A stretch of 64,000 nt of DNA from Fictibacillus norfolkensis (GCF_014836645.1 NZ_JACSQM010000010.1:1-64000), one strand, 5' to 3'; shown: positions 16,727 to 25,297, counted from the first letter of the stretch. Notes: generated by a model from the letters alone, not told the origin. Numbers and translations are program-made.

Positions 16727-17262
16727 TTCCCTTACTAATTCTTGGCTTACTTATTCAAAACCCCGGCGCTCATGGATACGAACTATTAAGTTTAATGGAA
16801 AAACGACATTATCAATATATCGTTAACTTTACTAAAGGATCCTTTTATTACAATTTGCAACAACTCGAAGAAAAAGGTTTGATCGAACAAACACATCAAA
16901 CACGTCCAAACAATGGTCGTGAAATTCATACCTTTAAAATCACGTCTTTAGGATTAGCAGAATTTGATAAATTAATGGCCAAATATGGAACTAAATCCGA
17001 GTATATTAAATTACCGTTATATGGAACGTTGCTGTTTGCAGATGTATTCGATACAAATAAATTATTGGAATGTATTCAATCCCAGATTGATCAGACGGAA
17101 GCGAGGATTGCCCTACTTGATGAATACTTAGCTAACAATAAGGAATTACCTGGCAGAATTGATTACTTTCGCCGTATGAACGAAAATTCTCGTTCCCACC
17201 ATTTAGTGAACTTAAAATGGTTTAAAGAATTAAAGGCAGACATCGAGAAAGCTACAGTGTAA
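16723..17262 (+). CDS. PadR-family transcriptional regulator
   Basis: A 179-residue regulator: winged helix at the N-terminus (LILGLLIQNPGAHGYELLSL, then KGSFYYNLQQLEEKGLIEQT) and a C-terminal helical dimerisation segment (QIDQTEARIALLDEYL). PadR proteins repress efflux or detoxification genes and release DNA on ligand binding. The TTG start overlaps the stop of the esterase gene, so translation is coupled. The two GTCTAATTAGAC palindromes at the shared promoter fit autoregulation, although they differ from the classical PadR site. Confidence 0.82.
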   Translation: MIPLLILGLLIQNPGAHGYELLSLMEKRHYQYIVNFTKGSFYYNLQQLEEKGLIEQTHQTRPNNGREIHTFKITSLGLAEFDKLMAKYGTKSEYIKLPLYGTLLFADVFDTNKLLECIQSQIDQTEARIALLDEYLANNKELPGRIDYFRRMNENSRSHHLVNLKWFKELKADIEKATV

Positions 17263-17275
17263 ATATAAAAAAAAA

Positions 17276-17310
17276 CACCCATCAATATTTAACAGATTGA
17301 TGGGTGATTT
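17276..17310 (+). terminator. Terminator after the esterase-PadR operon
   Basis: cacccatcaat and attgatgggtg form an 11-bp stem followed by atttt. An A-run precedes it, so it may also work on the other strand. Confidence 0.8.
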
Positions 17311-17412
17311 TAAGTAGAGTAGCCACAATATGGTCCGATTGTATCATCATTGTAAATGAGTAGGGACATAAAAATAAGTCACTAAATTCATAAATGAGCA
17401 AGCTTGCTATCT

Positions 17413-18279
17413 TTAGATAAACTCAAGAACTTCTCGCTTCAAAAAGGAAAAAGCTTTAGGCGGGTATACATTTTCTAATTCAACAAACCTCCAGTTTCGC
17501 TTTCCACTTTCTTTCTCAAGCACTCCAACAAAAATCATTCCATAATGTACGGATTCTTGGGTTAGCATTTCCTTTGGGATGGAAATCGTAAATTGGTCAC
17601 CACTTGTCAGTTCAATAGTCTTTATGGATGTTGCTGTCATGTCATTTACAACAAACCATCCACCTTCTTCAACAAGAGGGCCGACTCTGTTACTACCAAA
17701 CCATTTGTCCTTTGCATTTTGCATCAAAACTTCACGCAACAGGAAATTATAGTTATATATGGCATCCATTACAGCATACCGATTCTTATCGGTCAGAAAT
17801 TTAACCAGCTCTCCATTATCCAAGCCATATTTTTTATCTGTCCACTTGGTAAATTGTTTGAGAACAGAGAACAAATTTTCTGCTTGATTATAGCTCGGTT
17901 CTAGGCTCATTACAAAGAAATCATACACAATCAATTGTTCCCAGAATTCCGGACTCAATTCAATCCATTGGTTTGCATATTTATGATTAGAAAGTCCACA
18001 CCCTATACTTTCGAGCGAGTTACGATATTTTAAAATAGTTCCCTTAGATTTACCTTTTGTTCTCTCAAGATAGAACTCTGTTAAATCACTTGCGTAGTAA
18101 ACTTCTTGATCCAAATGAAGAAGCTCTGCAATTTCAATTTGTTCAGGTGTTAAAGGGGTAGAACGAACTGAGTTCCCCTTACCACCTGTTAGCACTTTAA
18201 AATTACTATCCTTCGCCAAACAACACTTTTTATACTTTTTTCCGCTGCCACAATGACAAGGTTCATTTCTGCCAGTCAT
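17413..18279 (-). CDS. SEC-C zinc-motif protein of unknown function
   Basis: The 288-residue protein opens with a SEC-C motif, PCHCGSGKKYKKCC, which binds zinc and is also found at the SecA C-terminus. The remaining 260 residues are helical in the middle and end with a small beta-rich segment (WFVVNDMTATSIKTIELTSG). I do not recognise that part. A SEC-C motif often marks adaptor-like or ribosome-associated proteins, but no function can be assigned. The gene is separate from the Nudix gene upstream. Confidence 0.65.
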   Translation of the reverse strand: MTGRNEPCHCGSGKKYKKCCLAKDSNFKVLTGGKGNSVRSTPLTPEQIEIAELLHLDQEVYYASDLTEFYLERTKGKSKGTILKYRNSLESIGCGLSNHKYANQWIELSPEFWEQLIVYDFFVMSLEPSYNQAENLFSVLKQFTKWTDKKYGLDNGELVKFLTDKNRYAVMDAIYNYNFLLREVLMQNAKDKWFGSNRVGPLVEEGGWFVVNDMTATSIKTIELTSGDQFTISIPKEMLTQESVHYGMIFVGVLEKESGKRNWRFVELENVYPPKAFSFLKREVLEFI

Positions 18280-18327
18280 ATGAACATTCCCTTCCTTGTC
18301 TAGTTTCCTCCTTTCATCCTACAACAT

Positions 18328-18789
18328 TCAGCTTACATACTCTAGTATTCTCAAATCTAGAGCATCCACTCTACCAATCTGTATCTTCGTATCCCAAAGC
18401 GTGATCATTGTTGTTTCAGCATTCTCAATAAACGGTTGGACCTGTCCGACTTCAGAAAAATACACTGGATTTCGTTTAATGAATCCATTAACTATATTCT
18501 TTGAAATTAATAGACCTACTAAACAGAGTTCTGCAACCCTTTGTCCCGTTTCCTCAAAAAGCTCTCTAACTGCACACTCTTTTGGTGTTTCACCCGTTTC
18601 TCTCTTTCCGGCTGGCAATTCCCATTGCTGCCTCAAAGAGTTAAAACACATAAGATATTTGCCTTCACATTTGATGACAGCATATGAGCCTGAAAGTGGA
18701 GCGAAATTATGTAACTGTTCTTCCGTCACACTAATAAAATCAACAAACTCATAGCCGTTATGCACTAGGTACTGTGGGTCTATTCTCAT
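18328..18789 (-). CDS. Nudix hydrolase, second gene of a two-gene unit
   Basis: The 153-residue protein has the Nudix box GKRETGETPKECAVRELFEE followed by TGQ, preceded by WELPAG. This is the Mg2+-binding pyrophosphohydrolase motif, close to ADP-sugar or 8-oxo-dGTP-type members; substrate unknown. It starts two bases after the stop of the nucleotidyltransferase gene at 18792, so the two are probably co-transcribed. Confidence 0.78.
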   Translation of the reverse strand: MRIDPQYLVHNGYEFVDFISVTEEQLHNFAPLSGSYAVIKCEGKYLMCFNSLRQQWELPAGKRETGETPKECAVRELFEETGQRVAELCLVGLLISKNIVNGFIKRNPVYFSEVGQVQPFIENAETTMITLWDTKIQIGRVDALDLRILEYVS

Positions 18790-18791
18790 TC

Positions 18792-19415
18792 TTACAACTC
18801 ACATAGGTAATCTATTAATTTCTTTGTACTCTTATCAGTTGAACCTGCAGCTAATGCACGTTCAAAGAGATTCAAAGCCATAGGATCGTTCTCTTTCAAC
18901 CATCTAAAAGAAACCTTTGGTCCGAGGAACCACTCACCTTTTAATTCAAAATAGATTTCCAAACTGTCTTTTAGCATCCAATGAAATCGATAGTTTCCTT
19001 CTATATCATTTTTAGCCGATCTCACCTGCATCTTTTTAAGCCAACTTTTCTGGAAGTCTTTTTCATCATCAGTTAACTGTTTCGGACCTTGCTCAAAAGT
19101 GTTTTGAATACCAGTCAAAAAGTCTTCCGCTAGACCTTTTTTGTTGATCCAAATTTCGCCTTTATGTACCCGCAAAAAGGGTTCAGACTGCTTCATCTTT
19201 TCTGTCGGATAGATCCACGCATCTAGTTGCTTTCCATCTATAAACTCAACTTCATTCCTATCCTCGGTAACGGAATCCGAAAAACATATAAGATCAACAT
19301 CGCTTTCTTTTGTATGATCTCCACGACTATATGATCCGTACAAAATGATGGTGTGGCAATCATATTTCTTCAGTAAATAAGCTTCAATCTCTTTTAACTC
19401 GGTATGTGTATTCAT
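18792..19415 (-). CDS. Nucleotidyltransferase-domain protein
   Basis: The 207-residue protein has the pol-beta-type nucleotidyltransferase motif: IILYGSYSRGDHTKESDVDL, with the GS and the D-x-D metal ligands. A helical C-terminal half (FHWMLKDSLEIYFELKGEWF) follows. This is the layout of small-molecule adenylyltransferases and of DUF-type NTases; the target is unknown. The start at 19415 is preferred to 19424 because gagg sits nine bases before it. It precedes a Nudix gene. Confidence 0.72.
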   Translation of the reverse strand: MNTHTELKEIEAYLLKKYDCHTIILYGSYSRGDHTKESDVDLICFSDSVTEDRNEVEFIDGKQLDAWIYPTEKMKQSEPFLRVHKGEIWINKKGLAEDFLTGIQNTFEQGPKQLTDDEKDFQKSWLKKMQVRSAKNDIEGNYRFHWMLKDSLEIYFELKGEWFLGPKVSFRWLKENDPMALNLFERALAAGSTDKSTKKLIDYLCEL

Positions 19416-19454
19416 GAATGACATCCTCTTTTTATGTAATGACTAGCGTTTTAA

Positions 19455-19932
19455 CTATGTATGTGACTGAAACCAAGTTCTAAGTTTTGTTGCATAAGCC
19501 GCACGGTCTGCTGGGTCGCTAAGACTGCCATGGGTCAGATAAAGATCATCGTTAAAATACCGCGGGTACACATGCAGGTGATAATGCCATACATCCTGAC
19601 TTCCACCTGGTTCGTTATGCTGCCTAGTGGAGATTCCATCGCACTTTGTAGCAATCTTTAAGAGCGTAAGAAACTCGCTGAGCAATCTTATGGATGTGAG
19701 CAGCAATATCGAGTGGCAGATCAAAAATATTTTCATAATGACGATTAGGGATGATGATCACGTGACCTTTGTTGTTTGGCCACCATAACGCTGCGATGAG
19801 TGCCGTCACATACTCATCCTGATAAATAATATCTTGCTGCTTACTTTGAACCAGTTTGTTATTGGGGTCCTCAATTCCTTGAACTACTAAACAAAAAGGA
19901 CACGTGTAGTCCGGCGGCATATGTGTGTACAT
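19455..19932 (-). pseudogene. HIT-family protein with a +1 frameshift
   Basis: Two overlapping frames together make one normal HIT (histidine triad) protein. The first (from 19932) has YTCPFCLVVQG and NKGHVIIIPNRHYENIFDLP; it runs off frame at SYALKDCYK. The second resumes KCDGISTRQHNEPGGSQDVW and holds the triad HYHLHVYPR. Removing one base at about 19644 (within tacaaagtgcg on the minus strand) restores a single 157-codon frame. HIT proteins hydrolyse nucleotide conjugates such as AMP-lysine. Either a recent inactivating insertion or a sequencing error. Confidence 0.8.
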
Positions 19933-19957
19933 TACAACTCTCTCCTAAGCGATTACA

Positions 19958-20818
19958 CTAGATTTTCATTTCAACAACCTTGTTCATGAACTTCTGAATT
20001 TCTTCTTTAAACAAACGTGATTCCTCAAGAAAAGGATAGTGATTACTTTCGTTGAAACGAACAAAAGTAGATTGAGGAATCGCCTCTTTCATTTCCTCTG
20101 AAAACGCTATAGGACATTGAACATCATGCACTCCACCCATAATTAATGTGGGAGTCGTTATGTTATGCAGTTGCCTCGAAACATCAAATATCATTTCTTC
20201 TCTAATAAAAAAATTCATACGAGATGCCGACATTTTTTTCGTAATTGGTAAGGAGAAATATTCGTCATACTTCTCGGGAGTATGTAGAGAAAGCTTTGTT
20301 CGCTTTTTAGAAATGGTAGCCCTTTCGACTGGAGATAAATCTGGATCCTTAAGTGTTTCAATGAGTTGTTGCATGTAATCAAACTTCGGGTGCTCACAAT
20401 GATAAATACACGCGGGAGAAGAATTTGCATATTTTCTCGCAGCCGATCCGACGATAATTAAAGACGAAAGTGATGAAGAAAAGTGGATACCGTATAACAA
20501 TCCGATCATGCCACCAGTTGAGTGCCCAGCATATGTCCAGACAGAGATACCTAACGCTTCTCTAATAGCTTCTAAATCGTATACAGCGTCAAACATGCTC
20601 AACTCGTGAGGATGAATAGCTTTTGAAGTATTCCCCGCTTCTTTTAGGTTGACTAAATACACTTGATAACGGTCTGTAAAAGAGTCCGCAAAATAATCAC
20701 CAGAATCGTTAAACTCCGAATAATGGTGAGTCACGCAGACTGGTTTGCCCTCACCTTTTATAAATAATTCAAATGTTCCTCTTGATGTAGGTACTAATTT
20801 CGTCTGTCACTTAGACAT
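19958..20818 (-). pseudogene. Alpha/beta hydrolase with a nonsense codon near the start
   Basis: The frame encodes an alpha/beta hydrolase with nucleophile elbow AGHSTGGM, acid GGVHDVQCP and catalytic His in ESNHYPFLEE. The best start is ATG 20818-20816, seven bases after aaggag, but codon 4 is TGA (20809-20807). After it the frame continues TKLVPTSRGTFELFIKGEGK straight into the hydrolase, so these residues belong to the protein. A single G-to-A change of TGG to TGA explains it. A downstream GTG at 20734 has no ribosome site. Probably inactive unless read through or mis-sequenced. Confidence 0.75.
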
Positions 20819-20856
20819 TCCATAGCTCCTTCACTTTTACAGATTTCTTAGCTTTT

Positions 20857-21510
20857 TTATCGAATACTTTTATGTGAGCCGTCGCAATTAGGCATTCGTT
20901 TGGATAGCCCGCACGTGCAATCATTTAACCCTTTTCCATCAAGGATCTGGTCCATATATTTTTCGATGCGAGCTTCTCGCGTTTTAGACTGTTTTGCTTC
21001 AGCAAAATACCGAATATAAGCTTTTTGCCTCCCTGGTGTTAAACCTTCGAAAGCTTCTTTTAAATCTGAGATCTCATCCATTTTATTTTGGAATTCAACG
21101 GGTATAGAATAATCCGCCGTTTTCTTCAATTGCACTTCTACCCCAGATTTTTCTACTTCAATCGCTTCATGTATATAAGCTTTGAGCGTGCTTTCTAAAT
21201 CAAGGATCTCTTGAACATTCGTAAATCGAATTTGACGAGCTGATTGCACATTCTCTGTTTGTTGAATCAAAATCTTCTTTTCGTCTTTCAACAGAACGCC
21301 TTTATGAAACAATAGAGCACAATATTCTTTGAATCCATGAATCAAAACAACATTCTTGTTATTTAACGTATAACACGGGTGCATCCATTTAAAGTCTTCA
21401 GTGAGGCCGCAGTCTAATACGATTCTTCGCAACTGTTCAAACTCTTCTTTCCACGATTTTGCTTCCTTCAAAAATTCATCAACTTTAGGATTCAACATAC
21501 TTTTTGGCAT
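20857..21510 (-). CDS. DUF1801/YdeI-type protein with C-terminal CDGSH motif
   Basis: The 217-residue protein has the N-terminal YdhG/DUF1801 fold (WMHPCYTLNNKNVVLIHGFK) followed by the helical YdeI/OmpD-associated part (EAFEGLTPGRQKAYIRYFAE). The last 17 residues read CTCGLSKRMPNCDGSH, which matches the CDGSH iron-sulfur motif C-x-C-x2-S-x3-P-x-C-D-G-S-H exactly. In CDGSH proteins three Cys and one His hold a redox-labile [2Fe-2S] cluster. Whether a lone C-terminal motif binds a cluster is uncertain. Confidence 0.75.
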   Translation of the reverse strand: MPKSMLNPKVDEFLKEAKSWKEEFEQLRRIVLDCGLTEDFKWMHPCYTLNNKNVVLIHGFKEYCALLFHKGVLLKDEKKILIQQTENVQSARQIRFTNVQEILDLESTLKAYIHEAIEVEKSGVEVQLKKTADYSIPVEFQNKMDEISDLKEAFEGLTPGRQKAYIRYFAEAKQSKTREARIEKYMDQILDGKGLNDCTCGLSKRMPNCDGSHKSIR

Positions 21511-21768
21511 AGAGCAGCCCCCTAATCATTTTTTATTTGATCAACTTCTATCATTTCTATGAAAACACAATAATTCCTTTTGAAAAAGCTAACTTCATTA
21601 ACAATCTCTCAGAGTTGACGTCAGATCAATAACTTAATACGATAGAACATATTTCAGATGGAGGTTTTTGTTTGATCAACTTATGTTTAGAGCTGCGTAA
21701 GTAAACCTTCTTTCTTCGTTTACAGAAAGTAGGTGCCATTCATAGAAGATAAGATGAGGAGACTACAA

Positions 21769-22299
21769 ATGGATTGGAAAATTCGCATCGAACGGATTGA
21801 AGATTTTAAAAAGACTGAAGAAGTGGTTAGAAAAGCATTTGAAACAGAGGAATTCAGTGATAAAAAAGAGCATATTCTCGTAAATCGAATCAGGGAGACA
21901 GGAGCATTCGTTCCTGAACTTTCTTTAGTCGCTGAAAATGAGAAACATGAAATCATCGGGCATGTTCTTCTTTCAAAAGTGAAAATTGTTAATGATAAAC
22001 AGTTCGTTGAATCACTAGCACTTGCACCCGTTTCTGTTGTTCCCGTGTATCAAAATAAAGGTATCGGGAGTCAACTTATTAAAGCAGCCCTAACGTCTGC
22101 CAAGAGTTTAGGCTATCAGTCAGTCATCGTTTTAGGTCATCAAGATTATTATCCGAAGTTTGGATTCAAGAGGGCCAGCACATGGGGAATTAAAGCTCCT
22201 TTTGATGTTCCAGATGAAGTCTTTTTGGCGCTTGAGTTAACTGAGAATTCCTTAGCTCAAGTTCAAGGTGTTGTGCACTATTCAGAGGCATTCTCGTAA
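21769..22299 (+). CDS. GNAT N-acetyltransferase (YhbS-like)
   Basis: The 176-residue enzyme has LALAPVSVVPVYQNKGIGSQ as motif A and VIVLGHQDYYPKFGFKRAST as motif B, the pattern of the YhbS-type predicted acetyltransferases. The start at 21769 is chosen because gaggag lies nine bases upstream; earlier in-frame ATGs have no site. It is a single gene with its own short terminator. Substrate unknown. Confidence 0.8.
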   Translation: MDWKIRIERIEDFKKTEEVVRKAFETEEFSDKKEHILVNRIRETGAFVPELSLVAENEKHEIIGHVLLSKVKIVNDKQFVESLALAPVSVVPVYQNKGIGSQLIKAALTSAKSLGYQSVIVLGHQDYYPKFGFKRASTWGIKAPFDVPDEVFLALELTENSLAQVQGVVHYSEAFS

Positions 22300-22330
22300 T
22301 AATTGGATATGTAAATACCATCAAAAACAC

Positions 22331-22347
22331 CGACCAGAGTTTGGTCG
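22331..22347. terminator. Bidirectional short terminator
   Basis: cgacca and tggtcg form a short stem with T-tracts on both strands (gttttc on plus, gtgttttt on minus), between the GNAT gene and the converging membrane-protein gene. Confidence 0.6.
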
Positions 22348-22375
22348 TTTTCTAATGCCTTTATCAAGGTAACCG

Positions 22376-22714
22376 CTAGCTGAATAAGATATTAATTCTT
22401 TCTCCGTTAGAAAGGACTCCTAATGAGAAAGTTACTAAGATCATTAATAAGAAATAGGATTTTTTCAAGTGAGTTTTCTTCCACAAGTATTTGTTTGTAA
22501 TAACAATTATTGAGAAGTAAATCAAACTTGCAAATATTGTTGCAATGAGAATTGGAATTAATAAACCTTTTTCTAATGTAGGATCTAATGTCCAGCCAAG
22601 AGCTTCTGCAATGTACAAATAAAGTAACACAAATAAAACAGACATATAATGAAATAAATACCCAAAGAGGAAATTAAACACAGCAGTTAAAGAAAATCCT
22701 AAGATTCTATTCAC
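22376..22714 (-). CDS. Small integral membrane protein, unknown
   Basis: The 112-residue protein has three to four hydrophobic helices (about 7-20, 24-38, 51-73 and 86-102). The first turns are GFSLTAVFNFLFGYLFHYMS. No motif or charged active-site pattern was seen. It is a minus-strand singleton next to two short genes that might share its regulation; family not recognised. Confidence 0.55.
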   Translation of the reverse strand: MNRILGFSLTAVFNFLFGYLFHYMSVLFVLLYLYIAEALGWTLDPTLEKGLLIPILIATIFASLIYFSIIVITNKYLWKKTHLKKSYFLLMILVTFSLGVLSNGERINILFS

Positions 22715-22811
22715 CTTCCTATAGAGTTATCCTAAAGTCACCTGTTCGTTTGTGGAATCAGAGACACCACTTCGCTTTACATTCGCAAACATGAATCCTT
22801 GTAATCATCAA

Positions 22812-23024
22812 TCACAATTTCCGCTTATGCTTTTCCTCAATAATCTTCTTATTCAAGATCCGTACTTCTCCCACCATCAACAGTCTCATATCCTCCACGA
22901 TATATTTCGCCAGCTCTTCATCTGAAATATCATCTCCATGGAGATCCAGACGAAATTCCTGTCCTTGTAATCCCCCGCCATTGGTAAAATCAATTTCAAA
23001 ATCGAATTGAACACGTTTATCCAT
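22812..23024 (-). CDS. Small conserved Bacillus protein (often annotated 'cyclase')
   Basis: A 70-residue hydrophilic protein: VQFDFEIDFTNGGGLQGQEF, then GDDISDEELAKYIVEDMRLL and IEEKHKRKL. Short proteins of this pattern occur across bacilli and are often labelled cyclase, but they are too short for a cyclase domain, so no function is claimed. The ATG at 23024 is followed closely by its stop; about 30 bases separate it from the next minus-strand gene, and co-transcription is plausible. Confidence 0.65.
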   Translation of the reverse strand: MDKRVQFDFEIDFTNGGGLQGQEFRLDLHGDDISDEELAKYIVEDMRLLMVGEVRILNKKIIEEKHKRKL

Positions 23025-23055
23025 CTGTTAGCACCTCGCCATAATTTTGTACGAT

Positions 23056-23310
23056 TTATTTAAATAACGACAAAAGGAAAACAGTGATCATCCCCACACT
23101 CATCGTTCCAATGAAGAAATAACCGAGTATACGGATAGGCAGTGGCAGCCCCTGGAGATTTACCTTTGAAAGATTCTTAGTTGGATAGCCCTCGATCTTT
23201 CCATAGTGTTCCATGGCATCGTTAAATGGCACTTCACTATGTTTAGGATTAGCATGCTGTTCAAGACGCTTATCTACACGTTTTTTCACTCTATCCATTT
23301 CTTCATCCAT
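23056..23310 (-). CDS. Small single-pass membrane protein, unknown
   Basis: An 84-residue protein with a charged N-terminal half (MDEEMDRVKKRVDKRLEQH) and one C-terminal transmembrane helix (RILGYFFIGTMSVGMITVFL). The start at 23310 has gggggt six bases upstream; an upstream in-frame ATG does not. It precedes the 70-residue protein gene on the same strand. Function unknown. Confidence 0.6.
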   Translation of the reverse strand: MDEEMDRVKKRVDKRLEQHANPKHSEVPFNDAMEHYGKIEGYPTKNLSKVNLQGLPLPIRILGYFFIGTMSVGMITVFLLSLFK

Positions 23311-23390
23311 TGAAATACCCCCTAGCATATCTTCTAATTTCCATATGCTATTCTCTATTCTTCTATAGTAATTTTAATAGATTCAACAAA

Positions 23391-23424
23391 TGTACAAACC
23401 AATAAGACAAGCTCACATATGATA
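23391..23424 (+). promoter_or_regulatory. Candidate SigK promoter with TGTACAA box
   Basis: CATATGATA (23416-23424) fits the SigK -10 consensus CATANNNTA. TGTACAA starts exactly 25 bases upstream of CATA, as at the promoters near 28320 and 58528. It would transcribe the short ORF at 23487. Confidence 0.5.
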
Positions 23425-23486
23425 TAAGGAATAGAGATTTTAGTCTTTATTCTTTTCTCAACATGGGATAGATGGGGGTGTCTTCT

Positions 23487-23573
23487 TTGAGAAGTTTCAT
23501 TAGTATTTTAGATGGCTTATTGGCTTGCAAGAAAGCACGTAAGAGCAAGAAAAACAAAAAGCGAATCGGTTAA
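23487..23573 (+). CDS. 28-residue basic peptide, possible sporulation product
   Basis: A TTG start lies about seven bases after gggggtg and opens a frame encoding RSFISILDGLLACKKARKSK and a lysine-rich tail. A hairpin terminator follows eight bases after the stop, and a SigK-like promoter lies about 60 bases upstream of the start. Small size makes the call tentative, but the three signals agree. Confidence 0.45.
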   Translation: MRSFISILDGLLACKKARKSKKNKKRIG

Positions 23574-23580
23574 TCAATGA

Positions 23581-23602
23581 GCTGCCTTTCAGGGCGGCTT
23601 TT
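23581..23602 (+). terminator. Terminator after the 28-codon ORF
   Basis: gctgcc and ggcggc form a GC-rich 6-bp stem (one G-T pair) followed by ttttca. Confidence 0.6.
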
Positions 23603-23702
23603 CATATTACAAAACACTACTACATACATTTTTTCATACAGGTTTAATTGCCCTCTCTTTAAGGGAAACATAGTTTTATCACGATTTTAGGGGGCACGAT
23701 TC

Positions 23703-23813
23703 ATGAAAGATCAAATCAAAAAAGTACTCAGCAATCCAAAAGTGCAAAAAGGAATTAAAGACAAAGTCGTTCCTTTAGTTAAAAAAGAAATGGAAAAAAG
23801 GAAGAAGAAATAA
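23703..23813 (+). CDS. 36-residue lysine-rich peptide, unknown
   Basis: An ATG eight bases after gggggc opens a frame encoding MKDQIKKVLSNPKVQKGIKD and a KKEMEKRKKK tail. The charge pattern predicts one amphipathic helix. A strong terminator follows within 25 bases of the stop. No family is recognised. Confidence 0.5.
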   Translation: MKDQIKKVLSNPKVQKGIKDKVVPLVKKEMEKRKKK

Positions 23814-23832
23814 AAACGTTAAAAGTCTATAC

Positions 23833-23873
23833 AAGTAACCCATCCCTAGCAAACATTGATGGGTTACTTTTTT
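23833..23873 (+). terminator. Terminator after the 36-residue ORF
   Basis: aagtaacccatc and gatgggttactt form a 12-bp stem followed by a run of six T residues. Confidence 0.8.
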
Positions 23874-23881
23874 GTTTTACT

Positions 23882-24331
23882 CTATTGCACTATAATAAAG
23901 AATACTTGTGAGGAAGATCCTCTTTTCCAAGTTCCGTTCGTACTAACAGCATAAGTGCCACTTTCGCTTGGAGCCACATAAAGATCTCCATCTAGTAAAG
24001 TCACAGTTTTAAAATCAGACTCCCCCTTGGTCCATACATTTACTTCTTTTGATACTTTAATCGGTTTGCGTTTATACGATATAGCAATCTTTTCGCCTGG
24101 TGACACGGAAACAGCTTTTATTTCATTCATCATAAATGGCTCGGCATAATCTACACACGCACCACTTAAAAATCCATCCCAGCAATAAGTGCTTTGCTTA
24201 GTTGGAATCGTGACGTTTGTTTCTGTTTTAGCACTTGCCGGTGGCGGCTTTGCGTTCATGATGTAATACGTAAAGAAACTCGTGATGAATAAAAATGCCA
24301 GCACAAGAGCAAGAACCCCTTTTTTGTTCAT
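23882..24331 (-). CDS. Membrane-anchored extracellular protein, unknown
   Basis: The 149-residue product has one N-terminal transmembrane helix (about 5-25, VLALVLAFLFITSFFTYYIM) and a beta-rich outer domain. That domain has VSPGEKIAISYKRKP, an AP motif (LYVAPSESGTYAV) and a C-terminal SSSQVFFIIV strand. The same pattern occurs in the lipoprotein at 52940-53422, which suggests a shared fold. Two cysteines (YCWDGFLSGACVDY) could form a disulfide. Function unknown. Confidence 0.6.
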   Translation of the reverse strand: MNKKGVLALVLAFLFITSFFTYYIMNAKPPPASAKTETNVTIPTKQSTYCWDGFLSGACVDYAEPFMMNEIKAVSVSPGEKIAISYKRKPIKVSKEVNVWTKGESDFKTVTLLDGDLYVAPSESGTYAVSTNGTWKRGSSSQVFFIIVQ

Positions 24332-24456
24332 CCTAAAACCCCCTATTTTAAAAACTCTATATACAAGTAGGCGTTATAAAACTGAAATTGGTTTCATCAG
24401 GTTTATCATGATTGCTCTTGATTTGTACCTAATATCAAATATAAGGAAGATGCGAT

Positions 24457-24765
24457 TTGAAACAAGCCCTTTGTGTAGTATGCATCTACTTCATTATATG
24501 TTTATTTCTTCTTCCCTTTCTTACATTTACAAATTGGTTAATACTCACATCAACACTTCTCCTTTTAGCATTTATAGTAGGCTATACAACATTTAGAATA
24601 AGAAAATGGTGGGTCTCGTTTACAATTACAGCAGCATTAGTTACTTTGTACGTATATCTGATTAACAGTAACTCGTCTATAAAAATTCCTGTGCATGTTG
24701 TGTTTATTATTGGCGTGATTTACTTAATTATTGGTGTTAGCAAGCAGCTTCGAAACAAGTGTTGA
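24457..24765 (+). CDS. Small integral membrane protein, unknown
   Basis: A 102-residue protein with four short hydrophobic helices (about 5-25, 27-45, 52-68 and 78-95). The TTG start has aggaag seven bases upstream. It contains no charged motif of note. It is followed by a decayed hydrolase fragment on the other strand, so it is transcribed alone. Family not recognised. Confidence 0.5.
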   Translation: MKQALCVVCIYFIICLFLLPFLTFTNWLILTSTLLLLAFIVGYTTFRIRKWWVSFTITAALVTLYVYLINSNSSIKIPVHVVFIIGVIYLIIGVSKQLRNKC

Positions 24766-24769
24766 CTTA

Positions 24770-24883
24770 TTAAAACCAATCTCCAACTAGTTGTTGAACA
24801 GTTTTTCGCTGCTCAATATGTAGCATATGACCTGCTTCATTTAAAATCACTAGGTTTGCTTCATGTCGAAAAGTTCTTTTTGA
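24770..24883 (-). pseudogene. Alpha/beta hydrolase, C-terminal remnant
   Basis: A 37-codon frame with no start reads EANLVILNEAGHMLHIEQRK and ends QQLVGDWF. This is the catalytic-His region (AGHMLHIEQ) and last helix of an alpha/beta hydrolase. The rest of the gene is absent: upstream lies the ArsR promoter, so a deletion probably joined the two. No function is expected. Confidence 0.65.
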
Positions 24884-24920
24884 ATATTCCTTTACAAGAA
24901 TATTCCTTATGAGTTATATT
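24882..24920 (+). promoter_or_regulatory. ArsR operon promoter with twin GAATATTC boxes
   Basis: TTTACA (24891-24896) and TATATT (24915-24920) are spaced 18 bases. The palindrome GAATATTC occurs at 24882-24889 and 24898-24905, flanking and overlapping the -35 region. Two sites 16 bases apart suit a dimeric winged-helix repressor such as the ArsR-type protein encoded downstream. Confidence 0.6.
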
Positions 24921-24943
24921 ATATGTGAAAGGAGGAACAGTTT

Positions 24944-25258
24944 ATGGGCGAGAAACTAACAACTTTGCATGCACTTGCCGAGCCCAATCGCTTTCACATT
25001 GTTGAGCTTTTGAGAGTTGGTCCTCTCACTGTAGGAGAAATTGCCGACAGCCTCAAGCTGCGCCAACCGCAGGTATCGAAGCATCTACGTGTACTTAGTG
25101 ATTCTGGACTTGTTGAGGTTCAACCTATTGCGAATCGTCGAATCTATAAGCTGCAGTCACAACCTTTCTTAGAACTAGAAGAATGGCTTGATACCTTTCG
25201 AAACATTTGGGAAGATCGGTTCGACCGCTTAGATGATTATTTAAAAGACATGAAATAA
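24944..25258 (+). CDS. ArsR-family winged-helix regulator
   Basis: The 104-residue protein has the ArsR/SmtB core: LHALAEPNRFHIVELLRVGP, then LKLRQPQVSKHLRVLSDSGL as the recognition helix and wing. No metal-binding Cys or His cluster is present, so it is of the non-metal type usually paired with SRPBCC genes. It starts after aaaggaggaacag. It is followed 39 bases later by an AHSA1-type gene, a common two-gene operon in bacilli. Confidence 0.82.
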   Translation: MGEKLTTLHALAEPNRFHIVELLRVGPLTVGEIADSLKLRQPQVSKHLRVLSDSGLVEVQPIANRRIYKLQSQPFLELEEWLDTFRNIWEDRFDRLDDYLKDMK

Positions 25259-25297
25259 ACGATATTTGGCACTACATAAATGAAGGAGGAACTATTA

